A stretch of 18,127 nucleotides of DNA from OMOG01 sp041485845. GTDB lineage: Bacteria > Acidobacteriota > Terriglobia > Bryobacterales > Bryobacteraceae. A model generated the notes under the pieces. It searched no databases. It was not told where the DNA came from and was given only the letters and a program-made list of their open reading frames with translations. This document shows positions 1 through 6,800 of this stretch, in pieces. Position 1 is the first letter of the stretch. Every line of letters begins with the position of its first letter. A program made the translations under genes and the position numbers. The stretch lies in contig JBGPKH010000105.1 in the NCBI GenBank assembly GCA_041485845.1, positions 1 to 18,127 of the forward strand, read 5' to 3'.

Positions 1-339
1 AAAGCGGTCGCCATCGTGAAGGCGATAAACGATCCGAACTGCCGTACGGTCTGCGACTGGGGCAACACGCCGGCGAGTTCCGGCGCCGGGCGAGTTGCCG
101 CTCTACGCAAGATGTTTCCGTATCTGGAGCTCGTGTCCGCGAAGGAACTGGACTTTGATGAGCAGAATCGCCACATCAGCTATGACATCGTTCCGATCGT
201 CAAGGCCACGGAAGAATCCGGCTTCCGCGGGATTTACTCAATCGAGTTCTACACCGAAAAGAGTCCGCCGCGCGACCCCGTGGCCGCGGCGAAAACCATG
301 ACGCAGGTGATCGCGGCGAATATTGCACCGGCAAAATAG
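1..339 (+). CDS. Sugar phosphate isomerase/epimerase (xylose isomerase-like TIM barrel), C-terminal part
   Basis: The frame is open from the first base, so this is the 3' end of a gene that starts outside the window; the GTG at 16 is only an internal Val codon. About 112 residues remain. They read like the last strands of an AP-endonuclease-2/xylose-isomerase-like TIM barrel: CDWGNTPASS, then PYLELVSAKELDFD, YDIVPIVKATEESGFRGIY and SIEFY. The lysine in VSAKE and the glutamate in SIEFY sit where this family places barrel-end catalytic and metal-binding residues. Substrate cannot be told from this part; such enzymes isomerise or epimerise sugars, inositols or their phosphates. A further sugar enzyme fits the sugar-acid theme of the window, but it is separated from the minus-strand cluster and points the other way. 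Family assignment is from recognition of motifs only. Confidence 0.72.
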   Translation, partial: KAVAIVKAINDPNCRTVCDWGNTPASSGAGRVAALRKMFPYLELVSAKELDFDEQNRHISYDIVPIVKATEESGFRGIYSIEFYTEKSPPRDPVAAAKTMTQVIAANIAPAK

Positions 340-375
340 GCCTGCGTGGGGCAGCCAATCATCCCGTAGGCTTCT

Positions 376-2007
376 GTGCCGCATGCTTTCCGAAATGTTC
401 TGATGGCCGGCGCCGCGCTCGCGCTGCTCGTGGCCGCGCCGGCGCCCGATCCTGTCTCCTTCGAGAACATCACCGAGCGCTCGGGGATCGATTTCCTGCT
501 GCGCAACGGCGCCACGCCGGAGAAGCACCAGATCGAGACCATGGCAGGCGGAGTCGCGCTGTTCGACTACGACGGCGACGGCCTGCTGGATGTCTTCTTC
601 ACCAACGGCGCTCCGCAACCTTCGCTCGCGAAGGACGATCCCCGCTGGTGGAATCGTCTCTACCGCAACCGCGGCAACGGCGTTTTCCAAGACGTCACCG
701 CGAAGGCCGGGGTGCGCGGCGAAGGCTTCAGCATGGGCGCGGCGGTGGCCGACTTCGACAACGACGGTCGCCCCGACCTTTTCGTCGCGGGGGTCGGCCG
801 CAACATCTTATATCGCAATCGCGGCGACGGCACGTTCGAGGACGTCACTGGGAAGGCCGGGATTCATGCCGAGCCGTGGTCGGTCGGCGCGGGTTGGTTC
901 GACTACGACGGCGACGGGCGGCTCGACCTCTTCGTGGTGAACTACGTGGTGTGGGATCCGAAGAAGGAGCCCGTTTGCCAGGACCCGCGCACACGGGAGA
1001 ACATGCACTGCCATCCGAATCTCTACACCGGGCTCCCCAACACGCTGTACCACAACAACGGCGACGGCACGTTCTCCGACGTGTCGGCGGCGTCCGGCAT
1101 CCGGCGGCACATCGGCAAGGGTATGGGCGTGGCGTTCGCCGACTACGACGGCGACGGGCGCATCGACGTGATGGTGACCAACGACACGCAGCCGAACTTT
1201 TTGTTCCACAACCAGGGCGGCGGGCGCTTCCAGGAGGTGGGACTGACGGCGGGGATCGCGTTCAACGACGACGGCCGCGCGCTTTCGTCCATGGGCGTCG
1301 ATTTCCGCGATGTCGACAACGACGGCCGTCCGGACCTGTTCCTTACGGCACTCGCGCACGAGACTTACCCGCTGTATCGGAACCTGGGGAAGGGGCTTTT
1401 CAGCGACTTCACGTATCGGTCCCGCGTTGGCGCCGCCACGGTCGCGACGACCGGCTGGAGCAACGGAATTTACGATTTCAACAACGACGGCCGCAAGGAC
1501 CTGTTCGCGGCGAACGGCGACTTGAACGGCAACGCGGAGGCGATTTCCGGGCGGCCCGCCCGCATGCCCAACGTGGCGCTGGTGCAGCGGCCGGATGGCA
1601 CGTTCGACCCGGTGACGATTGGCCCTGCCGCGTTACACCGCGGCGCGGCGTTCGGGGATTTCGATAACGATGGGCGCGTGGATGTGGTAGTGGCGCGCAT
1701 CGGCGAGGGGCCGCTCGTGCTGCGCAACACGTCGGCGAATCGCAATCACTGGCTGGGCCTTCGGCTGGTGGGCCGGCGCTCCAATCGCGATGGCATCGGG
1801 GCACAAGTGCGCGTCCGGACGGCCTCGGGAGAGCAGTGGAATCACGCGACCACGGCGGTGGGCTACGCGAGCGCGAGCGACGTGCGGGTTCACTTCGGGC
1901 TGGGCGCCCAGACAAAGGCGGCGGTCGAGATCCGCTGGCCGGGCGGCGCGGTCCAGCGCCTGGACGAAGCACGGGTGGATCGCTATTTGACGGTCCGCGA
2001 GCCCTGA
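376..2007 (+). CDS. Exported VCBS/FG-GAP repeat protein with C-terminal ASPIC/UnbV domain (CRTAC1-like)
   Basis: A 543-residue protein. The GTG start lies 6 bases past an in-frame TAG and gives a plausible Sec signal (Arg at 6, hydrophobic 10-22, AAPA before DPVSF). The ATG at 403 would drop the charged N-terminus, so GTG is preferred, although no clear Shine-Dalgarno is seen. Seven calcium-loop blades of the form D-x-D-x-D-G occur near residues 64, 126, 166, 226, 312, 347 and 428 (DYDGDG, DFDNDG, DYDGDG, DYDGDG, DVDNDG, DFNNDG, DFDNDG). This is a seven-bladed integrin-alpha-like beta-propeller. Residues about 458-540 are an ASPIC/UnbV domain (HWLGLRLVG, VRVHFGLG, EIRWPGG). Such proteins are secreted or surface-located; molecular role is unknown, with adhesion or polysaccharide binding as usual guesses. 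Its 3' end overlaps the convergent TPR gene by 25 bases. Confidence 0.9.
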   Translation: MPHAFRNVLMAGAALALLVAAPAPDPVSFENITERSGIDFLLRNGATPEKHQIETMAGGVALFDYDGDGLLDVFFTNGAPQPSLAKDDPRWWNRLYRNRGNGVFQDVTAKAGVRGEGFSMGAAVADFDNDGRPDLFVAGVGRNILYRNRGDGTFEDVTGKAGIHAEPWSVGAGWFDYDGDGRLDLFVVNYVVWDPKKEPVCQDPRTRENMHCHPNLYTGLPNTLYHNNGDGTFSDVSAASGIRRHIGKGMGVAFADYDGDGRIDVMVTNDTQPNFLFHNQGGGRFQEVGLTAGIAFNDDGRALSSMGVDFRDVDNDGRPDLFLTALAHETYPLYRNLGKGLFSDFTYRSRVGAATVATTGWSNGIYDFNNDGRKDLFAANGDLNGNAEAISGRPARMPNVALVQRPDGTFDPVTIGPAALHRGAAFGDFDNDGRVDVVVARIGEGPLVLRNTSANRNHWLGLRLVGRRSNRDGIGAQVRVRTASGEQWNHATTAVGYASASDVRVHFGLGAQTKAAVEIRWPGGAVQRLDEARVDRYLTVREP

Positions 2008-2768
2008 TCGAGGTGCTGCTGCGCAAGGTCCGGTTTGCCCAGCCGCAGGTACGCCTTGCCGAGGAGCAGGTGCGCGCGCTGCGAGCGTGCGTCGAGCGCC
2101 GCCGCACGTTCGAGATGAGATGCGGCATCCTGTATGCGATCGAGCGACAGCAGGACGCATCCGAGCTCCAGGTGCGCGCGCGCGGCATCGGAGTGGCGCT
2201 TCACGGCGTCCTGTAGCGGCGCCAACGCTTCGCCGGCGCGGCCCTGGCGGAAGAGGAACACGCCGTAATCGATCGCTGGATCCTCGTCGGGCGCGCCGAG
2301 GTTCTTGAGGCGCATGGCCTGACGGAAGGCTGCGCCGGCATCGGCGGTTCGGCCGAGGCCTTCCAGGGACAACCCTTCGATGCGGTGGAGCTGCGCATTT
2401 TGCGGATCTTTTTCGAGGGCGCGGCGAAGCACGTCAAGAGCCGGTTCGAAACGGTCGAGAAGGTAGAGCGTGCGGCCGAAGTACAAGCAGGCATCTGGCA
2501 GGAGCGGGTCGATCAGGCAGGCGCGGTGGAAAGGTTCCTCGGCGCTCGCGTAATCGCCGCGGGAGGCGTGGGCGGCGCCGAGGGCTTTCCACGTGGCGGC
2601 GTCGGTTGGCCGGAGGCGGAGCCCGCGCTGGAACGCGTCGATGGCGGCCGCCGGCTGGTTTTCGGCGAGGAGGCGCATGCCCTCGCGGTAAAGATCGGCG
2701 GGATCGTCGGCGGCGCGCGCCGCGGCAAGGAGACACGCGGCCAGCAGCACCCGTCCGAAGCCGCTCAT
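1983..2768 (-). CDS. Exported tetratricopeptide (TPR) repeat protein
   Basis: 261 residues from the ATG at 2768. A longer reading to 2819 is possible, but the chosen ATG shares four bases (ATGA) with the stop of the upstream DUF2905 gene, a classic translational-coupling overlap, and gives a clean signal peptide (MSGFGRVLLAACLLAAARA). After it come about seven TPR units (roughly 24-57, 58-91, 92-125, 126-158, 164-197, 198-231, 232-261), with the usual small residues and motifs such as ALGAAHASRGDYASAEEPF and HLLLGKAYLRLGKPDLAQ. TPR solenoids are protein-interaction scaffolds; no catalytic domain is present. The end converges on and overlaps the ASPIC/UnbV gene. TPR and ASPIC/UnbV genes are often close in Acidobacteriota, so a shared envelope role is conceivable but not shown. 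Confidence 0.85.
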   Translation of the reverse strand: MSGFGRVLLAACLLAAARAADDPADLYREGMRLLAENQPAAAIDAFQRGLRLRPTDAATWKALGAAHASRGDYASAEEPFHRACLIDPLLPDACLYFGRTLYLLDRFEPALDVLRRALEKDPQNAQLHRIEGLSLEGLGRTADAGAAFRQAMRLKNLGAPDEDPAIDYGVFLFRQGRAGEALAPLQDAVKRHSDAARAHLELGCVLLSLDRIQDAASHLERAAALDARSQRAHLLLGKAYLRLGKPDLAQQHLDQGSRTVK

Positions 2769-2977
2769 CTTCTGAATGCCCACATCATTAGGGAAAACAG
2801 AACGCTGAGCAGAATGCAAGTGGTCAGCGGGAAATAGAAGGCGGAGTTTCTTCCGTGGAAGTAGGTGTCTCCCGGCAGATGTCCGAGCTTGAACGGCAGG
2901 CGTCCGGCGAAGGTGACCAACACCCCCATGGCCAACAGGAACAGGCCCGCGACGATCAGCAGACGGCCGAGAGGCAT
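2765..2977 (-). CDS. DUF2905 family small membrane protein
   Basis: 70 residues with two membrane segments, about 4-23 and 47-68, joined by a short loop holding the family signature GRLP..LGHLPGD followed by FYFPLTTCILLS. The length and the two-helix layout match DUF2905 proteins, which are about 65-75 residues long. The ORF stays open to 3028, but the ATG at 2977 puts the first membrane helix at the N-terminus as in relatives and removes an unlikely basic extension. No strong Shine-Dalgarno is seen. Its TGA overlaps the ATG of the TPR gene by four bases, so the two are probably co-translated. The function of the family is unknown; the location is the inner membrane. Confidence 0.85.
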   Translation of the reverse strand: MPLGRLLIVAGLFLLAMGVLVTFAGRLPFKLGHLPGDTYFHGRNSAFYFPLTTCILLSVLFSLMMWAFRR

Positions 2978-3020
2978 GATTTCACGGTAACACCGGCGGT
3001 GTGGTAAACGGAGCGCCTGC

Positions 3021-3090
3021 GGCTCCACGAGCCCAGAAGCCAGCCGCTGGTGGCGGGATTCCGATTCCTGGCTCCTGGCTTCTGTTTTTT
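3021..3090. repeat. Intergenic inverted repeats with T-run
   Basis: Two nested structures lie between the RraA-like gene and the DUF2905 gene. GGCTC (3021-3025) and GAGCC (3029-3033) form a small hairpin with loop CAC. AGAAGCCAG (3035-3043) pairs perfectly with CTGGCTTCT (3075-3083) across a 31-base loop and is followed by G and six Ts (3085-3090). The T-run would make a terminator only for plus-strand transcription, yet both neighbours are on the minus strand, so a normal terminator role for the RraA gene is not supported. CTGGCT also occurs twice in tandem (3068-3080). Confidence 0.5.
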
Positions 3091-3092
3091 CC

Positions 3093-4055
3093 TTACTTCT
3101 TGCGGATTTCCTCCAGCCGCTTCTTCAGGTACTCCTGATACTCCTTGAGCAATGCCGGGTCACGAGGGCTGCCGTAGATCTCGCTCGACTTATATTTGCC
3201 CTCGTCGAATTTCTTGCGGGTCCACTCGTCGTGAACGTGGGTCGTGTCGGCAGTGTCCACGACCTGCTGGGCCAGTTGCGGCGGGATGAACGCCACGCCT
3301 TCATGGTCGCCCACTACCAAATCGCCGGGCAGCACGGTCACATTTCCGATCCGCACCGGGACGTTGACACCTACCAGCGTCGCGCCGCTGATGGCTGTCG
3401 GGTGCGCGTGCCGGAAATACGCCGGCATGGACATCTCCGAGATCCCTTCCAGGTCGCGAATCGCGCCGTCCACCACCAGGCCGCCGCCCTTCGTGGCCGT
3501 CTGGATGTAGTAGAACAAGTTGTCGCCGACGAGCGTGCCGCCTTCCTTCTTGCCGTACAGGTCCACCACCAGGACGTCGCCGGGCTGCAGTTGATCGATG
3601 CAATACTGGTTGCTGATCGATTGAATGCCCCTCTCCCGCGTCTTGGCCATAACCACGGCGTCCACGTCGGGACGTGCCGGCATGAAGGCGCAGGTCACGG
3701 CGCGGCCCACCATCTTCTTCTCGGGATGCAGGACGTACCAGCCGTCTTCATATTGGCTGTAGGGAGTCCCCCTGCCTCCTCCTCCGCCGCCGCGGCCGCC
3801 CCCGGCGGGCGCGCCTGCGGCCGGCGCAGCGGCCGCCCAGTTGATCGTGATCTCTTCCTGGGAAAGCCCGCGAGCCCTGGCGAGAATGCTGTCCGGGACT
3901 TTGGGCCGTCCGTCCGGAAACCGCTCTCCAGTCCACGCCTTGGTGTACTCGGTGAGCTGCTCCTTGGTCCAGGTCCACAACTGCGCCTGGGACGGCGCCG
4001 GCGACAGCATCCCCACCATCAATGCGCCGGCTGCCAGATTCGATATACGAAACAT
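3093..4055 (-). CDS. Exported RraA-like protein (HMG/CHA aldolase superfamily)
   Basis: 320 residues from the ATG at 4055, which is preceded by an excellent AAAGGAG eight bases upstream; the longer ORF to 4226 has no such site and no sensible N-terminus. Residues 1-24 form a Sec-type signal (LAAGALMVGMLSPAPSQAQ). Residues 25-75 are a helical region and 76-98 a Gly/Ala/Arg-rich linker. Residues about 110-270 are the RraA/HMG-CHA aldolase fold: GDNL (177-180), GGLVVDGAIRD with the paired R200-D201 that in characterised aldolases hold substrate and Mg2+, and GDLVVGDHEGVAFIP. The C-terminal 50 residues are charged and helical. Family members cleave 4-hydroxy-4-methyl-2-oxoglutarate-type compounds or decarboxylate oxaloacetate; E. 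coli RraA itself binds RNase E. An exported member cannot regulate RNase E, so an aldolase-like role on a sugar-acid product is the better guess. It is the last gene of the minus-strand sugar-acid cluster, about 100 bases after its neighbour. Confidence 0.82.
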   Translation of the reverse strand: MFRISNLAAGALMVGMLSPAPSQAQLWTWTKEQLTEYTKAWTGERFPDGRPKVPDSILARARGLSQEEITINWAAAAPAAGAPAGGGRGGGGGGRGTPYSQYEDGWYVLHPEKKMVGRAVTCAFMPARPDVDAVVMAKTRERGIQSISNQYCIDQLQPGDVLVVDLYGKKEGGTLVGDNLFYYIQTATKGGGLVVDGAIRDLEGISEMSMPAYFRHAHPTAISGATLVGVNVPVRIGNVTVLPGDLVVGDHEGVAFIPPQLAQQVVDTADTTHVHDEWTRKKFDEGKYKSSEIYGSPRDPALLKEYQEYLKKRLEEIRKK

Positions 4056-4062
4056 CGTGATC

Positions 4063-4070
4063 ACTCCTTT
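4063..4070 (-). promoter_or_regulatory. Ribosome binding site of the RraA-like gene
   Basis: Read on the minus strand this is AAAGGAGT, eight bases before the ATG at 4055. It decides the start of the RraA-like gene, because the ORF stays open for another 171 bases upstream without any comparable site. Confidence 0.8.
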
Positions 4071-4086
4071 CGAGAAAATTGATAAT

Positions 4087-4137
4087 CGCTCCCTAACGGT
4101 CGCGGCCCGGATCGGAGCCGCGCGTGTAAGCAAGCGG
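4087..4137. repeat. REP-like element, inverted pair
   Basis: This fills most of the gap between the enolase-superfamily gene and the RraA-like gene. The left half, CGCTCCCTAA then CGGTCGCGGCCC (4087-4108), is the reverse complement of the dispersed element seen elsewhere in the window. The right half, GAGCCGCG then CGTGTAAG then CAAGCGG (4115-4137), is a degraded forward copy (about 16 of 23 positions alike by eye). The two can fold back on each other around GGAT-like spacer bases. No gene or clear promoter is seen here. Confidence 0.6.
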
Positions 4138-4152
4138 TTTACGGGCGGCACT

Positions 4153-5508
4153 CTAACTCCACAACCGATCGTTCGTGCGGTCCACGTCCCACTGCGGCGT
4201 GGGCTCGAAAAAGCCCGGCTCGGCAAGATGCCGCTTGACCACTTCGTCGTTCAGCGTGACACCCAGCCCCGCCTTGTCCGGAACCGCGATGAAGCCCTGG
4301 TTCACGATCGGCTTCTCCAACCCGATCGCCATGTCGCTCCACCATGGTATATCCACCGAGTGGTTCTCCATCACCAGGAAGTTCTCGGTGGCCGCGGCGC
4401 AATGCACGTTCGCCATACACGATACGGGCGTGCCCGCAAAATGCATGGCCATCGGAACCCCCAGTTCCTGGGCCGCATCGCCGATCTTCTTGGTCTCCAG
4501 AATCCCGCCCGAAGTTGCTAGATCCGGCTGGATGATATCCACCGCGTGATTCCGCGCCAACTCCAGGAAGGACTCCTTCAGGTAGATGTCCTCGCCGGTG
4601 AGCAGCGGGATGTCGACGGCGTCGCTGATCTTCTTCAGCAGGTCGGTGTACTGCCAGGGGACCATGTCCTCGAGCCACGCCAGGTTGTACTTCTCGAGCG
4701 CCTTCCCCAACCGGATGCAACTGTTGAGGCCGATGTGCCCGAAATGGTCGGCAGCCAGCGGGATGTCCATGCCCACCTGCTCGCGCACCGCGGCCACGTA
4801 CTCCGACATCAGCGCGATGCCCTTGTCGGTGACCTCGTTGCCGGTGAACATGTGCTGTACCGGGTCGTTGTACCCGAGACTGTTGCCGGCGGGCATGGTG
4901 AGCGCTCCCGGTTGCCGGGCAACCAGGCTGACGCCCAGGTCCATCTTGAGCCACGTGAAGCCCTGATCGCGCCGCGCCTTCAGCCGCTGGCCGAAGACCT
5001 TCGCATCGTTGGATTGGTCGGTATCGGCATAGCAGCGGATCTTGTCGCGGAACTTGCCGCCGAGCATCTGGTAGACCGGCGCGTTGTACGCCTTGCCGGC
5101 CAGGTCCCACAGCGCCATCTCGACGCCGCAGACGCCGCCGCCCTGCCGCGCGTGCCCGCCGAACTGTTTGATCTTGCGGAAAATTTTGTCGACGTTGCAG
5201 GGATTCTCGCGCAGGATGCGGCTCTTGAGCATGAGCGCGTAGTTCTTGCTCGCGCCATCGCGCACCTCGCCCAGGCCGTAGATGCCCTGATTGGTGTCGA
5301 TGCGGATGAGGGGGCAGGTCATGGGAGCGCGTGCCACGGTGGCCACGCGCATGTCCGTAATCCTCAGCTCCGAGGGTTTGGAATTGGTGTTGACGTTTTG
5401 CGGGAGCGCTTCGAGTGTCTGGTCCGCCCAAAAGCCGGCGCCCAAAACGCCGGCAGCGCTTTTCAGGAACGAGCGCCTGCCGCCTGAGTTCTTAGACTGT
5501 GAGTTCAT
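4153..5508 (-). CDS. Tat-exported enolase-superfamily enzyme (mandelate racemase/galactonate dehydratase-like)
   Basis: 451 residues. The N-terminus carries a twin-arginine signal (GGRRSFLKSAAGVLGAGF, residues 9-26). Residues about 48-150 are the enolase capping domain; the rest is the modified TIM barrel. Barrel landmarks are K188-x-D190 (WLKMD) on strand 2, metal ligands D254 (LAADHFGH), E280 (AWLED) and E306 (LLTGED), QPDL at 327-330, and H356 (AMHFAGTP) near strand 7. This is the layout of MR-subgroup acid-sugar dehydratases, which abstract the alpha proton of an aldonate or aldarate and lose water to give a 2-keto-3-deoxy acid. The D-x-H of galactonate dehydratases is replaced by D-H-F-G-H, so the substrate cannot be named. 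It starts 12 bases after the stop of the upstream mannonate-dehydratase-like gene with no strong Shine-Dalgarno, consistent with one operon. Export of such an enzyme is unusual. Confidence 0.85.
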   Translation of the reverse strand: MNSQSKNSGGRRSFLKSAAGVLGAGFWADQTLEALPQNVNTNSKPSELRITDMRVATVARAPMTCPLIRIDTNQGIYGLGEVRDGASKNYALMLKSRILRENPCNVDKIFRKIKQFGGHARQGGGVCGVEMALWDLAGKAYNAPVYQMLGGKFRDKIRCYADTDQSNDAKVFGQRLKARRDQGFTWLKMDLGVSLVARQPGALTMPAGNSLGYNDPVQHMFTGNEVTDKGIALMSEYVAAVREQVGMDIPLAADHFGHIGLNSCIRLGKALEKYNLAWLEDMVPWQYTDLLKKISDAVDIPLLTGEDIYLKESFLELARNHAVDIIQPDLATSGGILETKKIGDAAQELGVPMAMHFAGTPVSCMANVHCAAATENFLVMENHSVDIPWWSDMAIGLEKPIVNQGFIAVPDKAGLGVTLNDEVVKRHLAEPGFFEPTPQWDVDRTNDRLWS

Positions 5509-5520
5509 GGATCGGTGTCT

Positions 5521-6768
5521 TTAAGCCGTCATCGCCGCCTGCATCATGGCCCGGGCGTAGCCCACGTTAAACGCGAAGGCGGCGTAGGATCCGCCGCCCG
5601 GATAGCCGCCGATCCGCCCCCTCTCGCGGTCGTAGTCGAGGGCGCGCGGATGCTCCGGGTAGATCAGGTGCGTGTACTTCTGCTTGATGAGCTCCTTCAT
5701 CACGGCGAACAGGTTGTTCTCGCCTTCATCGATGAAGACTTCGGTGTACCGCTCGTACGGCTTCTTCACCTTCACATTGCGAAAGTGCATGTGATTGATG
5801 CGGTCGCGCGATGCGAAGTAGCGGCACACGTCGACCGGGTCCTGCCCCATTTCTTTGGTCACACCGCAATCGAAGGTGATGCCGTTGCACGGGCTCTTGA
5901 CGATGTCGATGAGGTGCTTCCAGCCGTCGACGGTCCCCATGATCTGCTGCGACTTGCGGCTGATGGGCGCCGGCGGATCGTTGGGATGCAACGCCAGGCG
6001 CACGCCCGCCTTCTCCGCCGCCGGCACCACCGCCTTCAGGAAGTAGGTGATGTTGGCCCACATTTCTTCGGCCGTATGGGCGCCTTCATTGGGCAGCGCG
6101 GGCAGATCTTTGAACTTCATGCCCTTTTCATCGGCCCTGTTCTGATACTGCGCGCCGGTCTGCTCGAGCTCGTAATCGAAGCCCGTCCAACCCGCACCGG
6201 CGCGTCCGGTCTCTTCGAAGTAGCCTTCCATGGCGCGGTGCGCGTACCAGTTGTACTCCACCACTGGCAGGCCGGCCTTGCCCGCCGCCTGGATGGACGC
6301 GATCACCTTTTCGATGTCCTGGTCCTTCCCCGGCCGGTTGTAGATCGCGTTATTGAAGCCGCTGATCATCAGGTTGCCGAGGTTGAGGCCGTTCTCTTTG
6401 AGGCGCGCCATCCGTTCCTTGAGGGCAGCTTCGTCCCAGGGAATCTGCGGGCCGCCGGAGAGCACCCACTCCACACCCAGTTGGCGGAGGCGGCGCGCCG
6501 AAGCCGCTTCTGGGGTGAGCGCCGGGATGCCCGGGACGGCCGGCGGCGTGGGAGCGGCGGCGGCGGGCGGTGTGGCGCCGGGTGCGCCAGCGGCGCCGCG
6601 GCGACCCCCGCCTCCAAAGCCTCCTCCGCCGTCACCGATACCCAGACAGAGCTTGGGAGTGTCCTTGCCTTCGAATCGCGGCTCGGGCATGGTGGCCCCG
6701 GGGCTTGCCGGGGTCGCCAGAGCCGCGACGCCCGCGGTCTGCATCAGCCTTCTGCGAGAAATCGTCAT
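5521..6768 (-). CDS. Tat-exported mannonate dehydratase (UxuA)-like TIM-barrel protein with Gly/Pro-rich insert
   Basis: 415 residues. AGGAG lies nine bases before the ATG. A Tat signal (SRRRLMQTAGVAALA) opens the protein. UxuA-type motifs follow: EYNWYAHRAMEGY (171-183), ALHPNDPP (H261), FDCGVT (C301), HMHFRNV (H328) and a final PEHP (E372). In mannonate dehydratases the Mn2+ ligands are two His, one Cys and one Asp (HPDDPP, C-G, H-x-R-N, DHG); here the Asp position is Glu. Residues about 45-84 are a GDGGGGFGGGGRRG stretch followed by an Ala/Pro-rich stretch, inserted between the first strand (PKLCLGI) and the following helix, where the neighbouring paralogue has only a few residues. The canonical reaction is D-mannonate to 2-keto-3-deoxygluconate, but the family is large and the substrate is uncertain. 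The gene lies 32 bases after its paralogue and 12 before the enolase-type gene. Confidence 0.82.
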   Translation of the reverse strand: MTISRRRLMQTAGVAALATPASPGATMPEPRFEGKDTPKLCLGIGDGGGGFGGGGRRGAAGAPGATPPAAAAPTPPAVPGIPALTPEAASARRLRQLGVEWVLSGGPQIPWDEAALKERMARLKENGLNLGNLMISGFNNAIYNRPGKDQDIEKVIASIQAAGKAGLPVVEYNWYAHRAMEGYFEETGRAGAGWTGFDYELEQTGAQYQNRADEKGMKFKDLPALPNEGAHTAEEMWANITYFLKAVVPAAEKAGVRLALHPNDPPAPISRKSQQIMGTVDGWKHLIDIVKSPCNGITFDCGVTKEMGQDPVDVCRYFASRDRINHMHFRNVKVKKPYERYTEVFIDEGENNLFAVMKELIKQKYTHLIYPEHPRALDYDRERGRIGGYPGGGSYAAFAFNVGYARAMMQAAMTA

Positions 6769-6800
6769 AAGATGCTTCTCCTGGTTAGGTTGTTGGATGC

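Noticed and set aside
4056..4226. N-terminal extension of the RraA-like gene
   Set aside because: The extension overlaps the upstream gene and a repeat, has no ribosome site and would place the signal peptide internally.
6717..6738. GAGCCGCGAC then GCCCGCGGTC inside the second UxuA-like gene, resembling the REP-like element
   Set aside because: It lies in the Ala-rich signal-peptide coding part, lacks the AGGGAG loop, and is explained by codon use.
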